Assembly (NCBI GenBank): GCA_014529385.2
Contig: CM043965.1
Span: 61,893,433 to 61,957,432, forward strand
Length of the DNA: 64,000 nt
Reading direction: 5' to 3'
Origin: Adiantum capillus-veneris
Lineage: Eukaryota; Streptophyta; Polypodiopsida; Polypodiales; Pteridaceae
The notes under the pieces are model-generated. The model worked only from the letters and a program-made list of their open reading frames with translations. It searched no databases and was not told the origin of the DNA. Position 1 is the stretch's first letter, and each line of letters opens with the position of its first letter. The translations under genes were made by a program, and so were the position numbers. Positions 1-9,973 of this stretch are shown in pieces.

Positions 1-567
1 ATACTACCCATGGCATAAAGTGCCAGATGCAACAATTTCATCACCAAAACTAAGCTCATGAACTGTACATTTGTCATCCACAAATTTGACTACAAGACAA
101 AGTCTAGCAAGTGCAGATACAGACAAAATATTCTTCTTGATCCCAGGTACATAAAGTACATCAACAAGTGTGAAAGAACTGCCATTTGCAACAATAAGCA
201 TAATCTTTCCAAGTCCCTGAACCGGATAAGAGGCATTGTTGGCACAAGTGACTGAATTCCCATGAGGGACAGACTTGAGAGAGGTGAACAAATCACGATG
301 TGAGGTAATGTGCTTGTAGCACCACTGTCAAAATACCACACATGTGAATCTGCAGCAATTGACATGCATGCATCATGGACAACAGGATTATAGGTACACT
401 CTACACTAAAAGCCCATTCTGCATCAACATCAGCATCATAGTCTCCTGTCACAGAAGACTCAACAATAGCTGCATTTGTAGTGGATCCATTGTTTGTAGT
501 AGAACCACCCTCTTTCTTCTTAGCCTCTTTGGCCTTCAACTTAGGAAACTGCTTGATCAAGTGATCA
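1..567 (-). pseudogene. Copia-A fragment: gag zinc-knuckle tail, protease, start of GAG-pre-integrase
   Basis: Read on the minus strand, this encodes the lysine-rich stretch after the gag zinc knuckle, a protease with the DSGAT active-site motif (near 320-335) and a stretch ending in VDVLYVPGIKKN, typical of Ty1/copia protease to pre-integrase regions. Two frames are needed, so it is broken. It runs off the left edge of the window. It matches the complete Copia-A at about 22370-22919, which fixes family and orientation. At 567/568 the match stops abruptly and plus-strand gypsy sequence begins. The part beyond the zinc knuckle towards the copia 5' end is absent here; a matching 5' part appears at 39428-42373. 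Confidence 0.85.
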
Positions 568-573
568 TTTGGA
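563..573. other. Head-to-head copia(-)/gypsy(+) junction (J1)
   Basis: Left of 567 the sequence follows Copia-A (compare 22907-22919). From 568 it follows the Gyp-1 zinc-knuckle coding strand (compare 47509 onward). Both elements read away from the junction. No target duplication or LTR end is present, so this is a recombination or illegitimate joining point, not an insertion boundary. Confidence 0.8.
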
Positions 574-1340
574 TGCGGGGAACATGGGCATGTCTCCGTG
601 AAGTGCCCTGAAAAGGCACAACAAGAATAGAATGAAGATAGGCCAGAGAGTTTGAGAGCAGCTGAGGAACGTGGTAGAAAAGGCAAGATGGAAATCGGAG
701 TGTTTCCAGATTGCATGGGTACTGACCCAAGCATAATTGATGAAAGTACATAACTTTGCCGAGCTTGGGGAAAAGTGAAAGATCAAGAAGCCCTGATTTT
801 CTTTGATGCAGGAGCCAAGTCGAACTTTATTTCTCCTAAAGTGGTAGTGCGGCTCATGATTACACCCAATTGGATGGGACCACCAACAAACGCAGTTCTA
901 GCGGCACTCGGATGGGACATAGCCATTACACTTGTCATTGGCAAACTTTGGTTGCATTGTCAGGGGTATTTGGGGCATGAGGACTTTTACATAATGCCCT
1001 TGGAAGGTTGTGACATCCTCCTTAGAGTCCTTTGGTATCATAAGAACAACGTCGTGGTCGATTATCGGGTGAAGAAAGCGACATTGACAAATGAAATGGG
1101 CCAGAAAATTGTAATTGATGTGAAATTGAAAGGCGAGTCTGTCCCTATTGTATCGACTTCAGCCGTTTCCAAATTAGTGAAATCCAGTCTGTTTGTTTAC
1201 TCGACCTATTTGAAAGATTTAAATGATGTGAAATAGAAAGGCGAGTCTATCCCAATTGTATTGGCTTCGGCCGTTTCCAAATTAATGAAATCCAGTCTAT
1301 TTGTTTACTCAATCTACTTGAAAGAGTTAAATGATGAACA
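568..1340 (+). pseudogene. Gyp-1a gag zinc knuckle and aspartic protease region
   Basis: The first codons retain most of a CCHC knuckle (CGEHGH...KC), followed by a stop. After a short divergent stretch, 775-1236 reads as the pepsin-like retroviral protease region, with FFDAGAKSNFISP as the active-site segment (D-x-G-A), then the GCDILL element typical of gypsy proteases before the RT linker. The 153-residue frame ends at a TAG created in the second unit of a 108-bp tandem duplication. The matching part of Gyp-1b is 47500-48060. Function if intact: polyprotein maturation in the particle. Confidence 0.75.
1117..1332 (+). repeat. 108-bp tandem duplication in the protease-RT linker
   Basis: Two adjacent copies, starting at 1117 and 1225, are clearly alike along their length. 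The period is 108 bp (36 codons), so the frame is kept, but the second copy has a TAG where the first has TTG. Gyp-1b has no such duplication at the corresponding place, so it is private to this copy. Confidence 0.8.
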
Positions 1341-1344
1341 CTGA

Positions 1345-2215
1345 ATGAATATGTCTGAACTTGATAAGGAATGCCAAGATTTTCTCCACACTCATGCCGA
1401 TTGCTTCTTTGAGGACCTGCCAGGCAAGTTGCCACCATCTCGTCCTGAGGATCATACTATTGATCTGATACCTTCAAGCACACCACCGAACCGGCCACCT
1501 TATCGTGTGAGTCGAGCCCATAATGAAGAGATTATGAACCAAGTGAAAGACCTTTTGGAAAGGGTCTTATGCAGCCGAGTACTTCACCCTACTGCTCTCC
1601 GATGTTGTTGGTTTTAAAGAAAGACGGATCTTGGAGAATGTGCATTGATTATAGAGCTCTCAATAAAATCACCATCAAGAACAGATTTTGGATTCTGAGG
1701 ATCGATGATATTCTTGACCAATTACAGGGATCCTCTTGTTTCAGCAAGATCAATTTGAAAAGTGGATATCATCAAATCTGAATCGCGCCGAGAGATGTCT
1801 ACAAGACAGATTTTCAGACAAGCTTCGGTTTGTATGAATTTTTGGTGATGCCTTTTGGCCTAACCAATGCTCCAACGACTTTCAACTGAATGATGGATAG
1901 GATTTTCAGAGAGTACAGATCTTTTGTTGGCACTTTCTTTGATGACATTATAGTCTTCTCCAAGGATGAGGCATAATATAGACACAATCTGCTACAGGTC
2001 TTTCAGGCATTGCGAGATCACAAGTTAGCAATCAATGCCAAGAAGAGTGTATTTTTCTAACTAGAGATCCACTTTCTTGGACACATCATCTCAGCAGTAG
2101 GAGTACAGATGGACCCGGCCAAGATTGACATCATAAGTGATTGGCCCGATTTGAAGAATGTCCATGAAGCTAAAAGATTTTTGGGCTTATGTTTTTACTA
2201 CTGCTGGTTCATTAG
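1345..2215 (+). pseudogene. Gyp-1a reverse transcriptase, 5' part
   Basis: Translation in shifting frames gives the gypsy RT in order: the PPYRVSRA linker, [43 protein letters not shown], then the catalytic FFDDIIVFSK near 1935-1960, and FLGHIIS. At least one frameshift (near 1565) and several stops (for example near 1780 and 1890) break it. It is cut at 2215 by the Copia-B insertion and resumes at 7742 with RNase H. RNA-dependent DNA polymerase is the known role of the family. Confidence 0.85.
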
Positions 2216-2407
2216 TGTTGGGGTATAAAGCCCAATGTGGTCGCCCAGGTAAGTGGGCGGGCCGCCAGGTATGTACACATATTCTTTTGTAAAAACCTAA
2301 TAAGAACTCACTATGCTCTACACATTACAATAGAGCGAGTTCACCATATCGTCGTGCTCTTCTTCTCGCACACTCTCTCGCGTCGCACTTCCGCTCGTAC
2401 TCCTTCA
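2216..2407 (+). repeat. Copia-B 5' LTR
   Basis: 192 bp, TG...CA, about 98% identical by eye to 7545-7736. It should contain the promoter for the genomic RNA. It is short for a plant copia LTR but within range. Confidence 0.93.
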
Positions 2408-2409
2408 AC

Positions 2410-2421
2410 TGGTATCAGAGC
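2410..2421 (+). promoter_or_regulatory. Copia-B primer-binding site (initiator Met tRNA)
   Basis: TGGTATCAGAGC, the standard complement of the initiator methionine tRNA 3' end used by many plant copia and gypsy elements, placed two bases after the LTR. Confidence 0.92.
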
Positions 2422-3505
2422 TCAGATCGAGGCTCGGGGCAGCACTGCAGGAGGCTAGAGTCACCAACTCAGATTGGAGTGAAATTCGACAGGCGAAGAC
2501 ACGGCCCCAAATCTCTTGGGTAAGCCCGAAGGGCTTGGTGTTGTCAGAATTTCATTCTGAGGTCATCTCGGCCACCGTTCGGCTTCGACAAAGGTCTGCG
2601 CAGGCCATTTTCGACTACGTGGTCTCGACGGGTGCAGATTCGACTCTGCAAATTTGGGGTTTTCGGCCTACGATTGCAGGTGCTGAGGATATCGACACTC
2701 CCAGAGTGCTGATTTGTGGTTGTCTACACATCGAAGGACGGCTCACAGTTCTTGGAGGCGTGTCACATACGACACGGGCGCATCTACACACAGACTGTAG
2801 GCGACATCCACTTGTTCATCAGGTAGCTTGTGTTTGCTGCTTGATATTCCAGATTTCATCCTGACATTGCAGGTACCTCCACATGGGATGTATTGTCAGA
2901 GATGATGTATGTCTGTTGAGGGTTTGCTGGCAGTGAGTCACGCAGCAAACAACCGCCGCAGCGGTTACAGCATACAGTGAGAAATTTGTGGATGTATGAC
3001 TTTGTGGGAAGTCTATGTACTATCAGATTTACTGCAGCCTTTGTTGAGGGTCGAGTGAGGTTTTATTGAGTTGGGGGATTCTCGAATGTTGAGATCCTTT
3101 CGGTGATACAGGTCTTGGAGCGATCCCTCGAGCACCCTAAGATAGGCAGCTAGGATGTATTGACTGTGAGTTAGACAGTTGGGATTGCATCTTTGCTTTA
3201 CTGCCGTTGAGGCATTGTCGCAGTCTATGCTTACAGGACAATGACAGAACAGTGAGAGACAGTACAGGTGCAGGACAGGTTTACCCGCAGCTTACAGTGT
3301 CAGAGAGACAGTGTTTTTTGAGCTGTTTTTTGGTCTGTTTTTTAGTACACCAGAGCCATTTTACAAAGGAGACTCTGCCGAAATTTATGCAGAATCTGAA
3401 GCTTTCTTGGTTCATTTGACAGGTTGATATTGGTTCAGAAGTTAGTTTACAGGGGAAACTCTGCCGAATTTTTCCCAGGAAAGTAAACTACTGTGAAGCG
3501 TAGCT
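2422..3505 (+). other. Copia-B long untranslated leader
   Basis: About 1.1 kb separates the PBS from the gag ATG at 3506. A 109-codon open frame (2535-2864) lies here but shows no domain and no low-complexity or gag-like features. I treat the stretch as leader RNA that may hold packaging signals. No second element or LTR is visible in it. Confidence 0.6.
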
Positions 3506-3931
3506 ATGGCTGGATCACAGGACACTGCTCTTTACAATATCAAGAAGCTGGATGGAACCAATTTTCCATTGTGGAAGCAGCAGATTTGGCACGTGTTGGT
3601 ACAAAAGAAGCAGATAAAACCTATAAAGCTCAAGGGGATAAAACCAGAAGATATGGACGAAGATGAATGGAGCGAAATGGATGAATTGGCACTTTCTACC
3701 ATTATGCTGACTTTGGCAGAAAGCGTTTACTTCAATGTAGCAGACGAGATGTCGGCTTATCAAGCATGGTTAAAGCTGAGTGATCTTTATGAGAAGCAGA
3801 GTGCAGCTTCACAGGTATACTGGCTTAAGAAGCTTGCTGACTTGAAGATGAAAGAAGGGACACCTATGTCCAATCATCTGAATGAATTCAACACAATCTA
3901 TAGTCAATTGTTAGAGCTATGTTCCTGTTGA
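3506..3931 (+). pseudogene. Copia-B gag, N-terminal part
   Basis: Starts ATG-Ala-Gly-Ser and shows the copia gag signature: KLDGTNFPLWKQQI near residue 14, a capsid-like helical segment, AYQAWLKLSDLYEKQS and NHLNEFNTIYSQLL. The frame then ends after 141 residues. The expected continuation (LITLPESWDTF) is in the next frame from about 3919, and roughly a dozen residues normally found between the two halves are missing. A small deletion has therefore frameshifted gag. Gag forms the virus-like particle. Confidence 0.85.
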
Positions 3932-4566
3932 TCACATTGCCGGAAAGTTGGGACACTTTTCGCACAGCTTTGAGTAATTATGCACCTCCAGATGGTTTGA
4001 ACATAGCAGGTGTAGAAGGAAGTTTGCTTACTGAAGAAACCAATAGAAAGACAATGGACAAAGGCAAAGGAACATCCTTAGTTGTCAGGGGAAGGACCAA
4101 AGAAAAGTACAAAGGTGGAAAGAGGAATCAGTCTCGTAGCAAGTCCCGCAGTGCTAAAGGCAAGAGTGACATAGAATGCTACCATTGTGGCAAGAAGGGT
4201 CACATGAAAAGAGACTGCAGAGAATGGAAAGCAGAAAAAGGCAAAGAGAAAGCTGAAGACCATGGTGAGAAGAACAAGTCCTCAGTGAAGATTCAAGAAA
4301 TAAATGTGACAAACACTGTTGCAGAGGATGACAGTCTAGTGTCAGGAGACATCTACTTCTTGAAGAATACAATGGACTCAGCTCTTCTTACAGCATCTGA
4401 TGGAAATGCACCGAGTGACTGGATTATAGACTCAGGGGCATCACTTCATGTGTCTCCAAACAAGGAGTCGTTTACTTCTTATGTGACCACTAAAGATCAT
4501 GTTCGGCTAGGCAATGGGCAGACATGTGAGATCTTATGTGTTGGAGATGTTCAATTGAAGTTTTAG
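3919..4566 (+). CDS. Copia-B gag C-terminus, zinc knuckle and protease
   Basis: Continues gag from LPESWDTF, through a basic RS/KG-rich linker to a perfect CCHC knuckle, CYHCGKKGHMKRDC (about residues 87-100), then an acidic/lysine-rich linker and the protease DSGAS motif (WIIDSGASLHV). It ends at a TAG at 4564-4566. The same frame carries straight on into the integrase-RT ORF, so this single stop splits what was one polyprotein. The knuckle binds RNA and the protease processes the polyprotein. Confidence 0.88.
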   Translation: MFLLITLPESWDTFRTALSNYAPPDGLNIAGVEGSLLTEETNRKTMDKGKGTSLVVRGRTKEKYKGGKRNQSRSKSRSAKGKSDIECYHCGKKGHMKRDCREWKAEKGKEKAEDHGEKNKSSVKIQEINVTNTVAEDDSLVSGDIYFLKNTMDSALLTASDGNAPSDWIIDSGASLHVSPNKESFTSYVTTKDHVRLGNGQTCEILCVGDVQLKF

Positions 4567-4593
4567 AATGGCTCTTCTTTCACGCTGAAGAAT

Positions 4594-7455
4594 GTGAGAC
4601 ATGTTCCCGCAATTACAAAGAGCTTGATCAGCACAGGTTTACTTGATGTTGCTGGCTATGTCACCACTTTTGGACAGAACATGTGGAAGATATCCAAGGG
4701 TTCTATGACAGTAGAACATGGAGTAAAGTCTGGAGGACTTTACATGATTTATGTATCAAATGTCTCTAAAAATGTAATCAATGTAACTGAGCAGCCGAAC
4801 GTTTCTTTGTGGCATTGCCGGTTAGGACATGTGTCCAAGAAGGGAATAGAAATCTTGTCTCGTTCTGGTTATTTGCCTGGCTTTTCATTTAATGATTTTG
4901 AATTCTGTGAACATTGTCTGTATGGTAAGCAAACACAGCAGCCACATAAGCATAGAAGCAGTAGAAGAGATACACAGTTGGCACTTGTTCATAGTGATTT
5001 GTGTGGACCTATGCCTAACCTATCTCTAGGGGGAGCTTCTTACTTTATGACATTTATAGATGATTACTCGAGGAAAGTATGGGTTTACTTTCTCAAGCAC
5101 AAGGATGAAGCGTTTAGTGTTTTCAAAACGTTTGTGACACTTGTGGAGAATCAGAGTGGCAAGAAGCTTAAATGCTTACGCACTGACAATGGTGGAGAGT
5201 ATGTTTCAAAGGCCTTTCAGGATTTTTGTGAGTCAAAAGGTATAAAACGTGAACTTACTGCTCCTTACAATCCTCCTCAAAATGGTGTTGCTGAGAGGAT
5301 GAATAGGACCATACAAGAGAAGGTCAGAAGTATGTTGTCTAATGCACAACTGCCAAATGGGTTTTGGGTTGAAGCTGTATCAACAGCTGTTCATCTTGTA
5401 AATAGATCTCCTAGCAAGGTTTTGCAGAAGGATTCAGTGCCAGAGATGGTATGGTCAGGCAAAATGCCCTCATACAAGCATCTCAGAGTCTTTGGCTGTG
5501 AGGCATATACTCACGTTCCAAAGGAATTTAGGAACAAACTTGAGCCAAAGAGTAGAAAGTGCATCTTTCTAGGCTATGGTAATTCTGGTGAGATGGGGTA
5601 CAGACTTTGGGATCCCGAATCCAGAAAGGGTGTCCGCAGCAATGATGTTCACTTTAATGAATCCAAATATCATTCTAAACCAGAGAGGGTTGAGGAGATT
5701 AGAAGAGTTGTCTTCCAAGAAGATAGACCTGCACGTGCAAGACAAAATGTCAGGGCTCAAGAGGAGCAAGGACAGGATAGAGTGGAACCACAGGTTGTGG
5801 CTAAGCCTGAGCCACCTATTGTGCATAGATCTGGACGTGTCACGCGACCTCCTGATAGGTTTGTTCCATCTATGAACTATGTCATGTTGACTGATTGCAA
5901 TGAGCCTTCATGTTACAAGGAAGCAGTGCAAATGAAGGACTCCGGGAATTGGCAATTGGCCATGCAGTCAGAGATGACAGCTCTGCATAAAAACAAGACA
6001 TGGAAGCTAGTTAAATTACCACAGGGCAAAAAGGCTCTACCTTGTAAATGGGTTTACAGGTATAAGATCACCGCTCATGATAGTCAGCCAAAGTACAAAG
6101 CAAGGCTTGTTGCTAAGGGATTTAAGCAAGAACAAGGCATTGACTTTGATGAAGTCTTCTCTCCGGTGGTCAAGATGACTACATTGAGATGCTTTCTTGC
6201 ATTGGTTGCCATATTAGATTTGGTGTTGCACCAAATGGATGTCAAGACAGCGTTCTTGCATGGTGATTTAGATGTGGAAATTTACATGCAGCAGCCAGAA
6301 GGGTTTGTTGAGAAAGGTAAGGAAGATTGGGTATGCCAGTTGTTAAAGAGTCTTTATGGCTTAAAACAATCACCGAGGGCATGGTACCATAAATTCCACA
6401 AGTTTATGCTTTCTCAAGGCTACAAACGTAGTGAGTTCGATCACTGTCTATATACAAAGAAGGCTAAGGATGGTAGTTGGCTGATCCTTATTTTGTATGT
6501 GGATGACATGTTGATTGCTGGCAAGCACTTGGAAGAAATTTCAGCTTTGAAGTCAAAGATGGCAAAATCGTTTGACATGAAAGACATGGGTGAGGCAAGT
6601 CATATACTTGGTATGCGCATTGAGAGAGACAAATCAAAGAAGTTGATTTGGTTATCTCAAGCAGAGTATATTGACAAGGTTTTGCAACGTTTCAATATGG
6701 AGAAGGGAAAGGCAGTGAGTGTTCCATTGCCACCATATGTGAAACTTAGCAAACAAGATTGTCTTGTGTCTGAGGAAGAAAAGGTTGAAATGGATAAGAT
6801 TCCATATGCGTCTGCAGTGGGTAGTTTGATGTATGCAATGATTGCTACTCGCCCAGACATTGCATTTGCAGTGGGAGTAGTAAGTCGATACATGTCAAAC
6901 CCAGGCAAGAAACATTGGGAGGCAGTGAAAGGAATATTGAGATACCTGAAAGCTACAAAGAGTATGCGTATATGCTATGGGAGTCAGGAGCTAAGTGTAA
7001 AGGGTTTTACACACTCAGATTATGCAGGTGACTTAGACAGCCGAAGGTCTACGTCAGGGTATGTCTTTACATTGGCTGGTGGAGCAGTATCATGGCGTTC
7101 TAGATTACAAGATTGTGTTACTCAGTCTACTACAGAGGCTGAATATGTTGCAGCATCAGAGGCATGCAAAGAATCAATTTGGATTAATCGACTAGTAACA
7201 CATTTGGGAATCAAAGAAGAGATGCCTGTGTTATATTGTGATAGTCAAAGTGCTATACAATTGGCTCGCAATCCAGTTTATCACTCAAAGACAAAGCATG
7301 TGGATGTGAAGTATCATTTCATCAGGGAAATGCTCAAGGATAAGCAACTTCAGCTTGTCAAAGTTCACACCATAGAAAATCCTGCTGATCTACTTACAAA
7401 AGGACTTCCCTCAGAGAGCTTTGCGCATTTTCGCAAGCAGTTAGGTGTAGGGTAG
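4594..7455 (+). CDS. Copia-B pol: integrase, reverse transcriptase, RNase H
   Basis: 953 residues, unbroken. In order: GAG-pre-integrase (WHCRLGHVS...CEHCLYGKQ); the integrase core with HSDLCGPM, RTDNGGEY and the QNGVAERMNRT glutamate; copia RT with KWVYRYK, LVAKGFKQEQGIDF, MDVKTAFLHGDL and catalytic YVDDML; and RNase H with THSDYAGD, TEAEYVAASEA and CDSQSAIQLA. All catalytic carboxylates I can identify are present. The reading frame is open upstream to the TAG at 4564, so there is no evidence for a separate start; the reported boundary is simply the first GTG after the stop. This is the most complete gene in the window. Confidence 0.95.
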   Translation: MRHVPAITKSLISTGLLDVAGYVTTFGQNMWKISKGSMTVEHGVKSGGLYMIYVSNVSKNVINVTEQPNVSLWHCRLGHVSKKGIEILSRSGYLPGFSFNDFEFCEHCLYGKQTQQPHKHRSSRRDTQLALVHSDLCGPMPNLSLGGASYFMTFIDDYSRKVWVYFLKHKDEAFSVFKTFVTLVENQSGKKLKCLRTDNGGEYVSKAFQDFCESKGIKRELTAPYNPPQNGVAERMNRTIQEKVRSMLSNAQLPNGFWVEAVSTAVHLVNRSPSKVLQKDSVPEMVWSGKMPSYKHLRVFGCEAYTHVPKEFRNKLEPKSRKCIFLGYGNSGEMGYRLWDPESRKGVRSNDVHFNESKYHSKPERVEEIRRVVFQEDRPARARQNVRAQEEQGQDRVEPQVVAKPEPPIVHRSGRVTRPPDRFVPSMNYVMLTDCNEPSCYKEAVQMKDSGNWQLAMQSEMTALHKNKTWKLVKLPQGKKALPCKWVYRYKITAHDSQPKYKARLVAKGFKQEQGIDFDEVFSPVVKMTTLRCFLALVAILDLVLHQMDVKTAFLHGDLDVEIYMQQPEGFVEKGKEDWVCQLLKSLYGLKQSPRAWYHKFHKFMLSQGYKRSEFDHCLYTKKAKDGSWLILILYVDDMLIAGKHLEEISALKSKMAKSFDMKDMGEASHILGMRIERDKSKKLIWLSQAEYIDKVLQRFNMEKGKAVSVPLPPYVKLSKQDCLVSEEEKVEMDKIPYASAVGSLMYAMIATRPDIAFAVGVVSRYMSNPGKKHWEAVKGILRYLKATKSMRICYGSQELSVKGFTHSDYAGDLDSRRSTSGYVFTLAGGAVSWRSRLQDCVTQSTTEAEYVAASEACKESIWINRLVTHLGIKEEMPVLYCDSQSAIQLARNPVYHSKTKHVDVKYHFIREMLKDKQLQLVKVHTIENPADLLTKGLPSESFAHFRKQLGVG

Positions 7456-7544
7456 TACATCACTTCTCTACATCTCTTGTATATTAGCTTGTATAGTAGC
7501 TTCTCTCACACTTAAAGTACCACATTGGACTTTAAGTGGGAGGT

Positions 7545-7736
7545 TGTTGGGGTATAAAGCCCAATGTGGTCGCCAAGGTAAGTGGGCGGGCCGCCAGGTA
7601 TGTACACATATTCTTTTGTAAAAACCTAATAAGAACTCACTATGCTCTACACATTACAGTAGAGCGAGTTCACCATATCGTCGTGCTCTTCTTCTCGCAC
7701 TCTCTCTCGTGTCGCACTTCCGCTCGTACTCCTTCA
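7545..7736 (+). repeat. Copia-B 3' LTR with preceding polypurine tract
   Basis: 192 bp, preceded at 7533-7544 by a purine-rich tract (TAAGTGGGAGGT), the expected plus-strand primer. Followed by GTTAG, the target duplication. Confidence 0.92.
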
Positions 7737-7741
7737 GTTAG

Positions 7742-8255
7742 AAAGCTTGCAGAGGTCGCTTCCCCTTTTCATATTCTGACACAGAAAGGAGTCCCTTTCT
7801 TGTGGGGACCCACAAAGGTGACTGCCTTTCAGACTTCAAAAGAGAAATTGGCTACGGGACCAGTTTTGACTTTGTCGGATTTGCAAAAGTCATTCAAAGT
7901 ATATTGTGATGCTTGTGGTCGTATTTTTTGTGTGGTCTTAATGCAAGAAGGCCATGCCATTGCCTATGAGAGCCGATTGTTTTCAAGGCCAAAATTGACA
8001 GCACAAATTTATGAGAAAGAGCTTTTGGCGGTTATCCATGCTCTTACTCAGTGGCGACATTACCTACTTGGAGCCGATTTTACGGTCTTCACTGATCATC
8101 AGAGTTTACGCTACTTCTTGTCACAGAAGCAGCTTTCAGAAAAGCAAATGCGGTGGGCTAATATCTTGTCACAGTTTCACTTCCAGATTGTTCATTTCAA
8201 GGACAGAAGAACTTTATGGCAGATTCTTTGTCTCGAAAGCCGTTAGTCTTGGCTA
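7742..8255 (+). pseudogene. Gyp-1a RNase H
   Basis: Resumes the element after Copia-B. The frame from about 7790 gives GPTKVTAFQTSKEKLATGPVL, VYCDACGRIFCVVLMQEGH, AYESRLFS, YEKELLAVIHALTQWRHYL and FTDHQSLRYFL, the usual gypsy RT-connection and RNase H series. The long open frame (7536-8246) begins inside the Copia-B LTR, so its first residues are an artefact of the insertion. A frameshift follows near 8215-8230. Confidence 0.85.
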
Positions 8256-9140
8256 TTTCCGCGATCCATCATAGAAGCTTCGAGGACATGGTCGATCAGT
8301 ACGCCAAGAACCAGATTTTTTGGATGTATTCACACGAATATAGAATGGGGAGGTAGTAGCGGGATATTCCATACGGGATGGCTACTTGATGAAGAAAACA
8401 ATGTTGTGCATTACATAGCCGTTGAGGGAAAAGGTTCTAACTGAATGCCATTGTCCACCGTTTGCGGATCACCGCGGCATTGACACCACCTTGAAAGGTG
8501 TGGAGCGTTACTTCTTTTGGCCGAGACTCAAGAAGGACGTGGACGATTTTGTACGGACAGAGATCCTCGATTCACGAGTTTTTTTGGGAAGGCTATTTGG
8601 GAGAACATTGGCACATGATTGCAGTTCTTGTCATTTTTCCACCTACAGACAGATGGGAAATTTGAGATTTCAGTCATTGCATTTCTGATCGAAAGGCTCA
8701 ATGGGAAAAAATTTCGCCCTTGGTGGAATTTGCCTACAATAACACGATCCACTCTTCGACGGGGAAGGAGCCATTTGAGATTATTGAAGGTGCTACGAAG
8801 GTTCCACCTTTCCTTAGCACGAAAGATAAGATTTTTGAAGCCGACCAGTACACAAGGGACTTAGACACTGCTTTTGCCAAGGTTCGAGAGGCTTTAGCGA
8901 AATCTCAAAAAGGCAATAGATCGACACCGTAGCGATTTGAAATTAAAGGAAGATAATTGGGTGCTCTTACATTTTGAGAAGGCATGCCTAAGAAAGAAAA
9001 AGGGAAAGGAGCGGATTTTTCTAAGGCTTGGCATGAGATAGTATGTACCTTTCCAGATAAAAGAAAATATAAATGATGTCTCCTTTAGATTGAAGCTACC
9101 CGATACTTGGAGAATTCACAATGCATTTCATGTGAGTCTC
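8256..9140 (+). pseudogene. Gyp-1a integrase with core deletion
   Basis: The HHCC zinc-binding start is present (ECHCPPFADHRGIDTTLKGVERYFFW...DDFVR). At about 8559 the sequence jumps directly to the segment corresponding to Gyp-1b 50078 onward. About 290 bp carrying the first catalytic aspartates (49790-50078 in Gyp-1b) are missing. The C-terminal part continues in other frames (FAYNNTIHSSTGKEPFEI at 8720 onward, then [18 protein letters not shown] near 9105-9160). The protein would be catalytically dead. Confidence 0.8.
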
Positions 9141-9239
9141 TTGAAGCCTTTTAAAGGCGATGTGCCTGATGATGGGGAGCAGATGAGCAACCCAAAGTAG
9201 AGGAAAGTGAGGAGATACTTGTTCCAGAACAGATATTAC

Positions 9240-9410
9240 CACAAAGATTAAAGGTAAAGTGATTAGGCAGTTCTTGGTTAAATTCAAGAACTATCCTCCA
9301 TTGGATGAGAAGTGGATGGAGAAGGAGGATCTAGTAGATACTCCTTAGATTTTGGAACTTTACCTTGAAGCATTCGGTTTAGCATAGTCTCCTCCAATAG
9401 AACCCCGATT
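9240..9410 (+). pseudogene. Gyp-1a chromodomain-like integrase tail
   Basis: Translates as FLVKFKNYPPLDEKWMEKED, then LVDTP and LELYLEAF, the pattern of a chromovirus chromodomain (hydrophobic strand, K-Y-P, W-E). A stop sits within it. In chromoviruses this tail directs integration to particular chromatin marks. The equivalent in Gyp-1b is 50410-50540. Confidence 0.7.
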
Positions 9411-9973
9411 TTAGCATGTGCGAATCTAGTGCAGCGCGCTTGCACAAGAGGGGAGTTTCTCCACTCCTTTGTCAACAAATTACCTCGATTTTTGATATAG
9501 AGTCACTAATGTCCCTTTGGGTTTCAGGGATACTGCTGGGCTGACAGTATTCTGTTGTATGACTTTATGAACTGGAATTCTCGAAAACAAAAATGATACT
9601 GATTAATTTGTACTTGACTTGTTTGAGTGTATGAACTGAAAGATTAAATGATTGCAGCATTTCGGTCCCATAAATCTCTATAGACATGATTGCAATATGG
9701 ATTAGTTAATCGAGCATCTGTGAGGTCCTGACTGGATCTAGATGCGATTACTAAATACGTTGCCGATTAATCATGGTCTGAGATTTGGGATGAATTTGAA
9801 TATGATTTGTCATGTGATGTCTTGTGATGTGACTATCGATTGGTACATGTGCTAGATGTGTCGTATCTAGTGCGTCGGTACTAACAATCAATGTCTACTA
9901 AGATAGTTTATGGCCTCTGCTTGTTTTTTCAGGCATAATCGAGGACGATTACAAGTCTTTCAAGAGGGGGGTA
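9411..9973 (+). other. Gyp-1a 3' untranslated region and polypurine tract
   Basis: About 560 bp without convincing coding potential lies between the chromodomain and the LTR. It aligns with 50540-51123 of Gyp-1b and ends in a purine run with six consecutive G (9962-9971) right before the LTR. Confidence 0.7.

Larger units (their letters stand above)
2216..7736 (+). mobile_element. Copia-B: near-intact Ty1/copia retrotransposon (5.5 kb)
   Basis: Matching 192-bp LTRs begin TGTTGG and end CA. A PBS TGGTATCAGAGC lies 2 bp inside the 5' LTR and a purine-rich tract lies before the 3' LTR. Integrase precedes RT, which defines Ty1/copia. Flanks are ATTAG (2211-2215) and GTTAG (7737-7741), a 5-bp target duplication with one mismatch inside the Gyp-1a RT/RNase H boundary. 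The two LTRs differ at about four positions by eye, so the insertion is recent relative to everything around it. The domain set resembles the tobacco Tnt1 type. Confidence 0.95.

Noticed and set aside
2535-2864. 109-codon ORF in the Copia-B leader as a gene
   Set aside because: No domain, no gag-like composition and no second copy to show conservation.
4564-4566. Programmed stop-codon readthrough in Copia-B
   Set aside because: Possible, but a single recent C-to-T or A-to-T change is simpler, and gag in the same copy is already frameshifted.
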